Assembly (NCBI GenBank): GCA_029857995.1 | Contig: JAOUFZ010000007.1 | Coordinates: 1 to 21,642 of the forward strand | From: Dehalococcoidia bacterium | GTDB lineage: Bacteria > Chloroflexota > Dehalococcoidia > GIF9 > AB-539-J10 | Direction of reading: 5' to 3' | Length of the DNA stretch: 21,642 bases | Shown: positions 1 to 6,325 of the stretch, piece after piece | Numbering within the stretch: position 1 is the first letter of the stretch | Layout of the letters: the number at the start of each line of letters is the position of its first letter | Position numbers and translations under genes: made by a program | The notes under the pieces: generated by a model | Database searches by the model: none | What the model was told of the DNA's origin: nothing | The model's input: only the letters and a program-made list of their open reading frames with translations

Positions 1-778
1 GTTGGTTGCCGCCGATATTGCTAAGGTCAACCGCATTTTTAAGGTTGGCGGTGCTCAGGCAATTGCCGCGCTGGCTTTTGGTACCGAATCAATACCCAGA
101 GTCGATAAGATTTGCGGTCCCGGGAACATTTTCGTGACCCTGGCTAAGAAGATGGTTTACGGCACGGTGGATATTGATGGTCTTGAAGGTCCCAGCGAGA
201 TAGTAATTGTCGCCGACGAGAAAGCCAAACCTGCCCTTTGTGCCGCGGACCTCCTGGCACAGGCTGAACATGACCCCCTGGCTTCAGTAGTCTTAATCAC
301 CACCTCGGCCGACCTGGCTAAGCGAGTAGACAAGGAGATTGAGATGCAACTGGGGAAATTAAAGCGGCGCTCTACTATTAAGAAAGCTATTGATGCAGGG
401 ATGCTTGTGCTTGTTGATGACATGTCTCAAGCAGTAGAGTTGGTCAATCTCTTTGCTCCTGAGCATCTCTCCATTATGGCATCCAACGGTTCAGCTTTAG
501 TCCGCAAAATTCACAATGCCGGCTGTATTTTCGTAGGCGAGAATTCACCTGTCGTCCTCGGTGATTATGTTGCTGGTCCCAGCCATGTCTTGCCAACCGG
601 AGGCAGTGCTCGTTTCGGTTCTCCTCTGGGCGTTGCGGACTTCTTGAAGGTTACCAATGTCATCGCCTTGGATAAGCCCGGCATGCGAGAGCTGGGCCGG
701 GCCGCCGCGGTGATAGCTAAAGCTGAAGGACTTGCTGCCCACGCCCAGGCGATAGAAAGAAGGACGAGAGCTAAATAA
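1..778 (+). CDS. hisD: Histidinol dehydrogenase, C-terminal 258 residues (5' partial)
   Basis: Catalyses the last two steps of histidine synthesis, the NAD-dependent oxidation of L-histidinol to L-histidine, in the cytosol. The frame is open from the window edge, so only about the last 60% of a normally ~430-residue enzyme is present. Family signatures are clear: the GGAQAIAALAFGT segment, KICGPGN, GLEGPSEIVIVAD, the zinc ligands Gln and His in LLAQAEHDP, the catalytic Glu-His pair in FAPEHLSI, the zinc-ligand Asp in GDYVAGPSHVLPTGGSARF, and the C-terminal zinc-ligand His in EGLAAHAQA. It is followed after 70 bp by hisC and then hisB, so it is part of a histidine operon that begins outside the window. 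Nothing suggests a defect in the visible part. Confidence 0.97.
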   Translation, partial: LVAADIAKVNRIFKVGGAQAIAALAFGTESIPRVDKICGPGNIFVTLAKKMVYGTVDIDGLEGPSEIVIVADEKAKPALCAADLLAQAEHDPLASVVLITTSADLAKRVDKEIEMQLGKLKRRSTIKKAIDAGMLVLVDDMSQAVELVNLFAPEHLSIMASNGSALVRKIHNAGCIFVGENSPVVLGDYVAGPSHVLPTGGSARFGSPLGVADFLKVTNVIALDKPGMRELGRAAAVIAKAEGLAAHAQAIERRTRAK

Positions 779-848
779 AAGATTCAAATGCAAAAGGCAA
801 AAATACAGAGCAAAAGTATTTACATTTTAACTTCTGATTTAGGTTGAA
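779..848. repeat. AT-rich dispersed repeat between hisD and hisC (copy 1)
   Basis: A low-complexity run rich in CAAAA on its left side and TTTTAA/GATTT on its right side. It shares a layout with 12254-12365: CAAAAGGCAAAAATACAG then GCAAAA then CATTTTAA then GATTT. The two loci therefore look like diverged copies of one AT-rich, partly self-complementary element. It fills almost the whole hisD-hisC gap; the hisC ribosome site (AGGTTG before the ATG at 849) lies at its right edge. Confidence 0.55.
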
Positions 849-2027
849 ATGGACATAAAGAAGCTTATCAGGCCTGAGCTTGTGATCATGAAGAGTTACA
901 CCCCTGTTGAGCCGACAGAAGTCTTGAGCCGACGAGCCGACTTGCCTGCTGGCAAAATAGTAAAGCTCGATGGCAACGAGAACCCCTATGGCTGCTCTCC
1001 CAAAGTCTACCAAGCCCTAGCCACCTATCCCTATTATCATAATTACCCCGACCCGGAGCAAAGGGAGCTACGGAAGGCTTTGGAAGAATATACAGGGTTG
1101 GGGCGCCAGCACGTTGTCTGCGGCATGGGCAGCGACGACCTTATTGACCTTATCCTCAGGCTTTTCCTCAAGCCCGGTGACGAGGTTATCAACTGTCCGC
1201 CGACGTTCGGCATGTACCGCTTTAGCACCGAGATTTGTGGTGGTCGGCTGGTCGATGTGTCCCGGACTGAGGATTTTGTCCTTGATATGGCTGGTATCAA
1301 GAAAGCCTTGACCAGAAAAGCAAAGGTCATCTTTGTTGCCTCGCCCAATAATCCCACTGGCAATACCGCCACCAAGAAGGAAATTATGGAGCTTGTTGAT
1401 ACGGGGAAGATTGTTGTCGTGGACGAAGCCTATTTTGAATTCAGTAATAATGTGACCGTGGCCAACCTAGTGCCCTCTTATCCTAACTTGATGGTCTTAC
1501 GTACCTTTAGCAAATGGGCGGGGCTAGCTGGCTTACGCATAGGCTATGGCTTTTTCCCCGTAGAAATTGCTAATTATCTGATGAAAATTAAGCTGCCCTA
1601 TAATGCCAATGCCGCAGCCCAGGCTGCGGTGTTAGCCTCTCTGGCCGATATAGAGCACCTTCGTGCTAATGTTGCCAGGATAGTTAAGGAACGGGAGCGG
1701 CTATTCGGGAAACTGAAGGAACTGGGTTGGCTAAAGCCTTATCCCTCCCAGGCTAATTTCATTCTTTGCTCCCTGAGCTATCGCCCAGAGCATCCGCCCG
1801 CTGTCATTGCGAGCGAAGTGAAGCAATCTCTCGCCAAAGAAATCTGGCAACAACTGCGGCAGAAGGGCATATTTGTTCGGTATTTTGATACTCTGCTATT
1901 GAAGGATTGCCTGCGAATTAGCGTGGGCCGACCTGAAGATACCGATGCTTTAGTTGACGCACTTAAAACCTTACCTGTCATTGCGGGCGAAGCGAAGCAA
2001 TCTCGTGATGAAAGGAAGGCGAAATAA
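849..2027 (+). CDS. hisC: Histidinol-phosphate aminotransferase
   Basis: PLP-dependent class I/II aminotransferase that converts imidazole-acetol phosphate and glutamate to histidinol phosphate. Visible motifs: KLDGNENPYG near residues 39-48, SPNNPTG (substrate and PLP contacts), the Asp/Tyr motif VVDEAYFEF, the Schiff-base lysine in RTFSKWAGLAGLRIGY, and the carboxylate-binding Arg in LRISVGRP. At 392 residues it is longer than the usual 350-370. The excess is explained by two in-frame copies of a dispersed repeat: about residues 318-328 (VIASEVKQS) and 376-386 (VIAGEAKQS), the latter replacing the native C-terminus. The ATG at 849 is preferred because the N-terminal LIRPELVIMKSYTPVEPTEVLS is typical of the family, and a weak AGG precedes it. 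Confidence 0.96.
   Translation: MDIKKLIRPELVIMKSYTPVEPTEVLSRRADLPAGKIVKLDGNENPYGCSPKVYQALATYPYYHNYPDPEQRELRKALEEYTGLGRQHVVCGMGSDDLIDLILRLFLKPGDEVINCPPTFGMYRFSTEICGGRLVDVSRTEDFVLDMAGIKKALTRKAKVIFVASPNNPTGNTATKKEIMELVDTGKIVVVDEAYFEFSNNVTVANLVPSYPNLMVLRTFSKWAGLAGLRIGYGFFPVEIANYLMKIKLPYNANAAAQAAVLASLADIEHLRANVARIVKERERLFGKLKELGWLKPYPSQANFILCSLSYRPEHPPAVIASEVKQSLAKEIWQQLRQKGIFVRYFDTLLLKDCLRISVGRPEDTDALVDALKTLPVIAGEAKQSRDERKAK
1802..1830 (+). repeat. Dispersed repeat family A, copy A1, in frame inside hisC
   Basis: A 29-bp element beginning TGTCATTGCGAGCGAAGTGA and ending AAGCAATCTC. It is nearly identical to 1976-2004 and, inverted, to 8795-8823 and 16780-16814. The reading frame of hisC continues through it and gives VIASEVKQS, a stretch with no counterpart in ordinary HisC proteins. 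Confidence 0.9.
1976..2004 (+). repeat. Dispersed repeat family A, copy A2, at the hisC 3' end
   Basis: Differs from copy A1 at two positions (GCGGGCGAAGCG against GCGAGCGAAGTG). It is read in the same frame as A1 and encodes VIAGEAKQS, so the last residues of HisC come from repeat DNA and read-through rather than from the ancestral gene end. Confidence 0.9.
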
Positions 2028-2040
2028 TCCCAACCATTTT

Positions 2041-2076
2041 CCTCTCCCTCGAAGGGAGAGGGTTAGGGTGAGGGTG
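2041..2076 (+). repeat. Dispersed repeat family B, copy B1, intergenic hisC-hisB
   Basis: Starts with a perfect hairpin, CCTCTCCCT-CGA-AGGGAGAGG (2041-2061), followed by GTTAGGGTGAGGGTG. The same hairpin-plus-GGGTGAG layout recurs inverted inside pyrK (12037-12073) and carA (16206-16241). Here it lies between the hisC stop and the hisB ribosome site. The hairpin is not followed by a T tract, so it is not a standard intrinsic terminator. Confidence 0.85.
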
Positions 2077-2103
2077 CAATAAAGCATTCTAAGGAGGTTA
2101 AAT

Positions 2104-2694
2104 ATGACTGAAAGAAAAGCGAAAGTAATTCGTGAGACTGCTGAGACGACTGTAAGGGTGGAACTCAACATTGATGGCAGCGGACAATTTCAAATCACCA
2201 CCGGCATAAGGATGTTCGACCACCTCCTTACCCAGCTAGCCCAGCATGGAGTATTTGACATAAAAATCTCTGCCTCGGGTCCCGACCAGCACCATGTGGT
2301 CGAGGATGTGGCTATCTCCTTGGGCAAGGCTCTTAACCAGGCATTAGGGAAGAAGCAAGGCATCGTTCGTATGGCACATGCTATCGTGCCTATGGATGAA
2401 GCTCTGGCAGAGGTAGCAGTGGATATCGGGGGCAGGGTCTACAGTGCAATCGAGGCAGATTTTAACGAAACCAGCATAGGTGACCTCGATGCTGATTTAG
2501 TCCGCCATTTCCTGGTGTCCCTTGCTTCCGAAGCCAAAATTAATCTCCACGCCAAAGTGCTCAGCGGCGTCAATGATCACCACAAAGCCGAAGCCTTGTT
2601 CAAAGCCCTGGGGCGCGCCCTGGACTCAGCTACCCGCATTGATGAGCGAATCCTGGGCCGAGTGCCCAGCACCAAAGAGGTTATCGAGGGGTAG
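2104..2694 (+). CDS. hisB: Imidazoleglycerol-phosphate dehydratase
   Basis: Monofunctional IGP dehydratase (196 residues, the normal length for the single-domain enzyme), converting imidazoleglycerol phosphate to imidazole-acetol phosphate, the substrate of the neighbouring HisC. Both metal-binding histidine motifs are intact: DQHHVVEDVAISLGKAL in the first half and NDHHKAEALFKALGRAL in the second, together with RMFDHLLTQLAQHG. There is no N-terminal phosphatase domain of the enterobacterial HisB type. A strong Shine-Dalgarno (AAGGAGG, 2091-2097) sits seven bases before the ATG, so it can be translated independently of hisC despite the repeat in between. No further his gene follows on this strand. 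Confidence 0.97.
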   Translation: MTERKAKVIRETAETTVRVELNIDGSGQFQITTGIRMFDHLLTQLAQHGVFDIKISASGPDQHHVVEDVAISLGKALNQALGKKQGIVRMAHAIVPMDEALAEVAVDIGGRVYSAIEADFNETSIGDLDADLVRHFLVSLASEAKINLHAKVLSGVNDHHKAEALFKALGRALDSATRIDERILGRVPSTKEVIEG

Positions 2695-2765
2695 AAGGAC
2701 AAATATGACCTATTTCGAATCCTAGTCGTGAACAAAGTTCCTAGGCTGGTAAAGAGAGAGGTGAC

Positions 2766-3377
2766 ATGTCAGAGGAATGCAAATGGGTGGAGGTTAACAT
2801 CCATCTTACCGATTACTCAGTAACTGATGCGGTACTAAAACAATTTGTTGCGCCCTATGTTGAAGAATGTAAAGCAACAAGAGCTGTCTGTTCTTGGCAC
2901 TTCTTCCGAGAACCCGAGATAAGGCTCCGATTTTATGGCAAAGAGGATGAAATAGACAGAATTAAGCAAGGCCTGGATTCCAAGCTTTTGCAACTTGAGG
3001 CTACTCAACCCGCAATTTTCAGCAGACACATCTTTGGCTCACATGGCAAAGAAGGAGAGCAGTATCTGGGCGAAGCGGACATTTGGGGAAACGATTGGCC
3101 TATGGCTATGGAAGTCTACCAGCATGGTGCGGAACCGGCACTACAGTTTCTGACCAGTGAACGCCATGACAAGCCTGTTGATTACCATGCTGACAGATAT
3201 GTTCATCTCCTTCTGAATCGACTCGGATATACTAGATTGCATGGATTTGTCTTCCACCAGCAGAAGGCTGGTGGCTACCTAGCAGAATTTCTCGCTCGGC
3301 TTCTGCAAGATCATGCGGAAATCATGAACAAGCTGGGCCAAATGCAGAACAAAATTGACTCCCCAGGGCCTCACTAG
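2766..3377 (+). CDS. Stand-alone protein like the C-terminal domain of LanB / thiopeptide dehydratases
   Basis: A 203-residue soluble protein with no signal peptide. The segment SWHFFREPEIRLRFYGKED (about residues 43-61) matches the hallmark W-F-F-x-R...P-x-x-R-L-R-F strand of the 'thiopeptide-type bacteriocin biosynthesis' / lantibiotic dehydratase C-terminal fold. It is followed by a family-like EGEQYLGEADI...AMEVYQHGAEPALQFL stretch and an RYVHLLLNRLGYT helix. In known pathways this domain eliminates glutamate from glutamylated Ser/Thr or, stand-alone, catalyses pyridine-forming cycloaddition. Here it is short for the family (usually 250-300 residues), with no LanB glutamylation domain, cyclase, transporter or obvious precursor peptide nearby. 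The start is fixed by GAGAGAGGTGAC before the ATG. Membership is my reading of motifs; substrate unknown. Confidence 0.7.
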   Translation: MSEECKWVEVNIHLTDYSVTDAVLKQFVAPYVEECKATRAVCSWHFFREPEIRLRFYGKEDEIDRIKQGLDSKLLQLEATQPAIFSRHIFGSHGKEGEQYLGEADIWGNDWPMAMEVYQHGAEPALQFLTSERHDKPVDYHADRYVHLLLNRLGYTRLHGFVFHQQKAGGYLAEFLARLLQDHAEIMNKLGQMQNKIDSPGPH

Positions 3378-3446
3378 ATACGATCACACGAGACAAAGCT
3401 AATTCCTAGCCTCCCTTCTGCTGTTGGTCAAAGCTGTAACGAGCCT

Positions 3447-3486
3447 GACATCGTAGGAAGTTCGGATTTTCCCCCTGCCCGGGGCA
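3447..3486. repeat. Short repeat family D, copy 1, upstream of hicBA
   Basis: GACATCGTAGGAAGTTCGGAT followed by a C-run/G-run mini hairpin (CCCC...CGGGG). Its partner at 4014-4051 has one mismatch in the 21-bp core and a similar C/G hairpin after it. The two copies lie in the same orientation on either side of the toxin-antitoxin pair. Confidence 0.75.
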
Positions 3487-3506
3487 AGTGCTTTCCGCAA
3501 CCACTG

Positions 3507-3515
3507 TGCTATAAT
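3507..3515 (+). promoter_or_regulatory. Extended -10 promoter for hicBA
   Basis: TGCTATAAT is a perfect extended -10 element (TGnTATAAT). No good -35 is visible, as is common for extended -10 promoters. Transcription would start near 3521-3523, giving a leader of only about a dozen bases that contains the AGAGGAAATAAGG ribosome site of hicB. Confidence 0.65.
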
Positions 3516-3533
3516 CAGAGAGAGGAAATAAGG

Positions 3534-3746
3534 ATGGAATATACCGTTATCATGAGAAAGGCGCCTGATGGATTCTATATAGCCAGTTGTCCTTTGCTTC
3601 CAGAAGCAAAGGCTCAGGGTGAAACATACGAGGAGTGTCTGGCTAATATCAAGGAAGTGCTTGAGCTTTGCCTTGAATGTCGAAAGGAGCGGGGTGAGGA
3701 AATCCCGCAGGAAATTGACACAAAGAAGGTTACTGTGGCCATATGA
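3534..3746 (+). CDS. hicB: HicB-family antitoxin (short form)
   Basis: A 70-residue protein with the partial RNase-H-like HicB fold: MEYTVIMRKAPDGFYIASCPLLPEAKAQGETYEECLANIKEVLELCL matches the family pattern of a first strand, G-x-[YF]-x-[AV]-x-[CV]-P-L, then the GxTxEEAxxNIxEAL helix. In type II systems it binds and neutralises HicA. It lacks any C-terminal DNA-binding extension (no HTH or ribbon-helix-helix), so if it autoregulates this must come through another mechanism. It precedes hicA and overlaps it by 4 bp (ATGA), consistent with translational coupling and with antitoxin-first order. The ATG at 3534 follows a purine-rich ribosome site. Confidence 0.88.
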   Translation: MEYTVIMRKAPDGFYIASCPLLPEAKAQGETYEECLANIKEVLELCLECRKERGEEIPQEIDTKKVTVAI

Positions 3747-3976
3747 CAATGCTGCCTCCCCTTAAAGCCAGGGAGGTGATTAAGGGGCTTCAAGCATTGG
3801 GGTTTGAAAAGATTCGCCAAAAGGGCAGTCACGCTATATATCACCATGAAGATTGTCGCAGATCTCCTATCCCGATTCATCCGGCTAGAACCATTAGCCC
3901 CTACTTATTTTCGGATATTCTCAAGCAGCTTGAAATTGAAGAGGGCGAGTTCTTGCGAGCTGTAGGTCGGAGATAG
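3743..3976 (+). CDS. hicA: HicA-family mRNA interferase toxin
   Basis: A 77-residue double-stranded-RNA-binding-fold protein of the HicA/YcfA family, expected to cleave mRNA and arrest translation when free of HicB. The recognition segment is K-A-R-E-V-I-K-G-L-Q-A-L-G-F, then KIRQKGSHAIYHH, which contains the catalytic histidine of the GSH motif, and finally HPARTISPYLFSDILKQLEI, the usual C-terminal helix. Length is typical (60-85 residues). It begins at the ATGA overlap with hicB; an in-frame ATG two codons later (3749) is an alternative start. No frameshift or loss of the GSH histidine is seen, so the toxin looks intact. Confidence 0.9.
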   Translation: MTMLPPLKAREVIKGLQALGFEKIRQKGSHAIYHHEDCRRSPIPIHPARTISPYLFSDILKQLEIEEGEFLRAVGRR

Positions 3977-4013
3977 TGATACCTTTCTTTATTGCCAATC
4001 TGAACATAGGCCA

Positions 4014-4051
4014 GACATCGCAGGAAGTTCGGATGTCTCCCTCCGGGGGAA
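4014..4051. repeat. Short repeat family D, copy 2, downstream of hicBA
   Basis: GACATCGCAGGAAGTTCGGAT, one mismatch from the core of copy 1 (3447-3467), followed by CTCCCTCCGGGGGA, which can form a small hairpin like that after copy 1. It begins 37 bp after the hicA stop. Confidence 0.75.
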
Positions 4052-4093
4052 ACAAATCTGCTTTTTACAAGTAGGTTATCGGCGGGAAGTATA

Positions 4094-4136
4094 CCGCTGA
4101 ATCAGCTTTGGTAAAAGCACCGCAGCTATACAGCGG
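4094..4136. repeat. Imperfect inverted repeat between hicA and mscS
   Basis: CCGCTG (4094-4099) pairs with CAGCGG (4131-4136), and an inner AGCT (4104-4107) pairs with AGCT (4124-4127), leaving a loop of about 16 bases. No T tract follows, so a terminator function is not supported; it may be a structured leader or a decayed repeat. Confidence 0.4.
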
Positions 4137-4157
4137 GGTCCATTCTGTCTAAAATAA

Positions 4158-4174
4158 TATAGAGTCAATCTATA
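4158..4174. promoter_or_regulatory. 17-bp palindrome upstream of mscS, candidate operator
   Basis: TATAGA-GTCAA-TCTATA is a perfect 6-bp inverted repeat with a 5-base spacer, 28 bp before the mscS start. Size and placement suit a dimeric regulator or a -10 region. No regulator gene is nearby, so this is only a candidate. Confidence 0.35.
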
Positions 4175-4202
4175 CAAAAAGTATGAACAACGGAGGTAGT
4201 AA

Positions 4203-5081
4203 ATGCCAGAGTTGAGTTGGGCCACTGTAGTCAATTGGCTAATACAACATGGCATCCGCATCCTTATCATAGTGGTGGTGGGAGCTGTGCTGTCGTTTGC
4301 CCTAAATAGGTTTCTCCCGCCCATTGTGCGCCGTGTCGTAATCCGGACCGGGTACAAAGAGAGCAAAGAAGGGATAGAAAAAAGGGCGAATACCCTTCTG
4401 TCTATCTTCAAGGGTATAGGACGGGTACTCATTATCATAGTTGCCATAATGATGATCTTAGATGAGGTAGGAGTAGCCGTCACCCCAGTCCTGGCTGGCT
4501 TCGGAATCGCCGGTGTAGCCATCGGCTTCGGCGCTCAGTACTTGATAAGAGACCTCATCGCTGGCATCTTCATCATCTTGGAGAACCAATACAGGGTGGG
4601 TGATGTAGTCAGGGTAGCCGATATTGGTGGGCTGGTGGAGGAAGTAACTTTGAGAAAGACTGTGCTCCGTGACCTGGATGGCATAGTCCATCACGTGCCC
4701 AACGGCGAGATTAAGACAGCCAGCAACTTCACCAGACACTTTTCCAGGGTCAATCTCAATATCTCGGTAGGGTATGGCACCGACCTTGACCATGCCATAA
4801 GCGTGATAGGTCGCGTGGGCAAGGAACTCGCTGAGGATGAAAACTGGCGTGAGAAAATTATCAGCCCTCCCAAGGTCGAGAGGGTAGATAATCTAGGCGA
4901 CTCCGGAATAGAGATCAAGATTCTCGGGGATGTTAAACCCATTCAGCAGTGGGCAGTGATGGGGGAGTTGAGGCTGCGCCTCAAGAAAGCCTTTGATGCC
5001 GAGGGTATAGAAATACCGTGGCCCCATACCAAGGTGTATTTTGGCAATCCCTTACCGGATCTTCCTAAGAAAAAGGATTAG
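4203..5081 (+). CDS. MscS-family small-conductance mechanosensitive channel
   Basis: A 292-residue inner-membrane channel that opens under membrane tension and releases small solutes on hypo-osmotic shock. Three hydrophobic helices are visible: about residues 17-40, 66-88 and a pore-lining third helix about 92-125 containing AGFGIAGVAIGFGAQYLIRD, the Gly/Ala-rich TM3 pattern. It leads into the beta domain (ILENQYRVGDVVRVADIGGLVEEVTLRKTVLRDLDG), and the HVPNGEI motif follows. The C-terminal alpha/beta domain ends in EIPWPHTKVYFG, as in many MscS homologues. The length matches E. coli MscS (286). A good ribosome site (CGGAGG) lies just before the ATG. It is probably transcribed alone, as both flanks contain noncoding DNA. 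Confidence 0.93.
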   Translation: MPELSWATVVNWLIQHGIRILIIVVVGAVLSFALNRFLPPIVRRVVIRTGYKESKEGIEKRANTLLSIFKGIGRVLIIIVAIMMILDEVGVAVTPVLAGFGIAGVAIGFGAQYLIRDLIAGIFIILENQYRVGDVVRVADIGGLVEEVTLRKTVLRDLDGIVHHVPNGEIKTASNFTRHFSRVNLNISVGYGTDLDHAISVIGRVGKELAEDENWREKIISPPKVERVDNLGDSGIEIKILGDVKPIQQWAVMGELRLRLKKAFDAEGIEIPWPHTKVYFGNPLPDLPKKKD

Positions 5082-5126
5082 ACTCCAGAGTATTCCCAGC
5101 CTGCTGCTTAAACGGGACTCTACCTT

Positions 5127-5132
5127 TATAAT
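5127..5132 (+). promoter_or_regulatory. -10 element before the cyclotransferase gene
   Basis: A perfect TATAAT. The -35 position 17 bp upstream (CTGCTT) is poor. The predicted transcription start near 5139 would leave only about five bases before the GTG at 5145, which favours the ATG at 5163 as the real start of the next gene. Confidence 0.5.
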
Positions 5133-5162
5133 ATTCGGGAGGTTGTGAGTAAGGTAATCATC

Positions 5163-5975
5163 ATGAACCGTCTCTTCAGGATATTCATCGCGGGGCGCTT
5201 TGCATTGCTAGGAGCAGTTTTTATTTTCTCTTGCTTAAGTCTTCAGGGGTGCTTAATCCCTGGTAATTCGAATGTTATTCCAGTCTATACATATGATATA
5301 ACCAATACCTACCCCCATGACTCCGATGCTTTCACCCAAGGGTTGGTTTTTGAAGATGGCGTTCTATATGAGGGAACAGGGCTTTTTGGACAATCCACCT
5401 TGCGTAGAGTGGAATTGGAGACCGGAGATATTTTACAAATTCATGAACTATCAGATCAACTTTTCGGTGAAGGCATAACCATTTATGGAGACGAGATCAT
5501 CCAGCTGACCTGGCAATCCAATATCGGGTTTGTCTACGACAAAAACAGTTTTGAGTTACTACAAGAGTTCAATTATTCTACTGAAGGCTGGGGCATTACG
5601 CATGATGGAGAGCACTTAATCATGAGCGATGGTACGTCGACATTGCATTTCTTAGACCCGCAGACCTTTGAGGAAATCGGTCAGCTTGAGGTATTTGACA
5701 ACGATGGCCCCATAGCCAGACTCAATGAGTTGGAATACATCCAAGGAGAAATCTATGCCAATGTGTGGCAAACAGACCTAGTTGCCAGGATTGCGCCTGA
5801 GACAGGTCGAGTGATTGGGTGGGTAGATCTGAGAGGACTCCTAACCGCAGAAGACCGTAGTGAGCCTGTAGACGTTCTTAACGGCATTGCGTATGATGCA
5901 GAGGCCGATCGCTTGTTTGTGACGGGAAAGTTGTGGCCTAAACTCTTTGAGATTGAACTGATTTCTCCAGAATAA
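5163..5975 (+). CDS. Glutaminyl-peptide cyclotransferase family lipoprotein
   Basis: A protein of 270 residues from the ATG at 5163, preceded by AAGG at a 7-base spacing. A GTG at 5145 in the same frame would add six residues but sits only 2 bases after its GGAGG. The N-terminus is a lipoprotein signal: Arg-rich start, hydrophobic core, lipobox LQGC at about residues 27-30, so the mature protein is probably lipid-anchored outside the membrane. The rest is the bacterial/plant glutamine cyclotransferase beta-propeller: YPHDSDAFTQGLVFEDGVLYEGTGLFGQSTLRRV, LTWQSNIGFVYD, EGWGITHDG, LNELEYIQGEIYANVWQTD and LNGIAYDAEADRLFVTGKLWPKLFEI. The family cyclises N-terminal glutamine to pyroglutamate; the bacterial physiological substrate is unclear. 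No partner gene is adjacent. Confidence 0.9.
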   Translation: MNRLFRIFIAGRFALLGAVFIFSCLSLQGCLIPGNSNVIPVYTYDITNTYPHDSDAFTQGLVFEDGVLYEGTGLFGQSTLRRVELETGDILQIHELSDQLFGEGITIYGDEIIQLTWQSNIGFVYDKNSFELLQEFNYSTEGWGITHDGEHLIMSDGTSTLHFLDPQTFEEIGQLEVFDNDGPIARLNELEYIQGEIYANVWQTDLVARIAPETGRVIGWVDLRGLLTAEDRSEPVDVLNGIAYDAEADRLFVTGKLWPKLFEIELISPE

Positions 5976-6180
5976 TTGACGTTTCCGCCTTTCGAATTGA
6001 GTTTCTGCCTGACCAGCTCTAGCGCCACAAGATTCTTCGCTGCGCCCAGGGCTTGGGCTTAGGCGCTTCTCAGAGTGACAAAGAAAGGTACAGAGAGCAC
6101 TTACTCTGTTTCGCAAGCTAGTCCTCCAATAACCCATTATCCCTCTACTGCGGTTTCTCGGTGAGAAATTCTCGGCACAC
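5976..6180. other. Noncoding spacer with a decayed dispersed repeat
   Basis: This is the left part of a 350-bp gap. At about 6029-6083 there is an element that starts AAGATTCTTCGCTGCGCCC and ends CTTCTCAGAGTGACA. Its ends face each other as an imperfect inverted repeat, resembling the intragenic repeats in design but of another family (called C here). The remainder shows no convincing reading frame, RNA gene or terminator. Confidence 0.5.
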
Positions 6181-6209
6181 TTGACAACAAGTAGTGACCA
6201 GCTTATAAT
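6181..6209 (+). promoter_or_regulatory. Consensus sigma-70 promoter
   Basis: TTGACA (6181-6186), a 17-bp spacer and TATAAT (6204-6209): both hexamers match the vegetative consensus exactly at optimal spacing. Transcription should start near 6216, giving a leader of about 110 bases before the adenylate-forming enzyme at 6326. Confidence 0.85.
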
Positions 6210-6266
6210 GCCAAATACCTAGTATAACGATGTAGTTTTGAACCGAGAATTACCTGGAGCCTATAA

Positions 6267-6308
6267 ATGATTTGGAAGGCGGCCGAAGGGACATGGCCCC
6301 TAAGGTAG
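6267..6308 (+). CDS. Possible 13-codon upstream reading frame in the leader
   Basis: ATG at 6267 with GGAG seven bases upstream (6256-6259) opens a short frame encoding MIWKAAEGTWPLR, ending at TAG 6306-6308, just before the GAGGA ribosome site of the next gene. It lies fully inside the predicted transcript of the 6181-6209 promoter. Two of the thirteen codons are Trp. Nothing beyond position and ribosome site supports translation, so this is a weak call. Confidence 0.3.
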   Translation: MIWKAAEGTWPLR

Positions 6309-6325
6309 TTTGAGGATAATTCTGG

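Noticed and set aside
2041..2061. Hairpin after hisC as an intrinsic terminator
   Set aside because: There is no T tract after the stem, and the same hairpin occurs inside pyrK and carA, so it is a repeat feature.
1802..2076. Clustered repeats in hisC as a CRISPR array
   Set aside because: Only two A copies about 145 bp apart, lying in coding sequence, plus a different B element; no regular spacers and no cas genes.
2522..2725. A 67-codon + strand frame overlapping the hisB 3' end, and a 6-codon ATG frame at 2705
   Set aside because: The first is an out-of-frame shadow of hisB. The second is too short and has only a partial ribosome site.
3399..3749. A 116-codon - strand frame covering the hicB region
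   Set aside because: It runs antisense to hicB and through repeat D copy 1 (giving KIRTSYDV), with no recognisable domain.
5145..5162. GTG start for the cyclotransferase lipoprotein
   Set aside because: GGAGG lies only 2 bases from it and the predicted transcription start leaves almost no leader. The ATG at 5163 has a better-spaced AAGG and gives a cleaner signal peptide.
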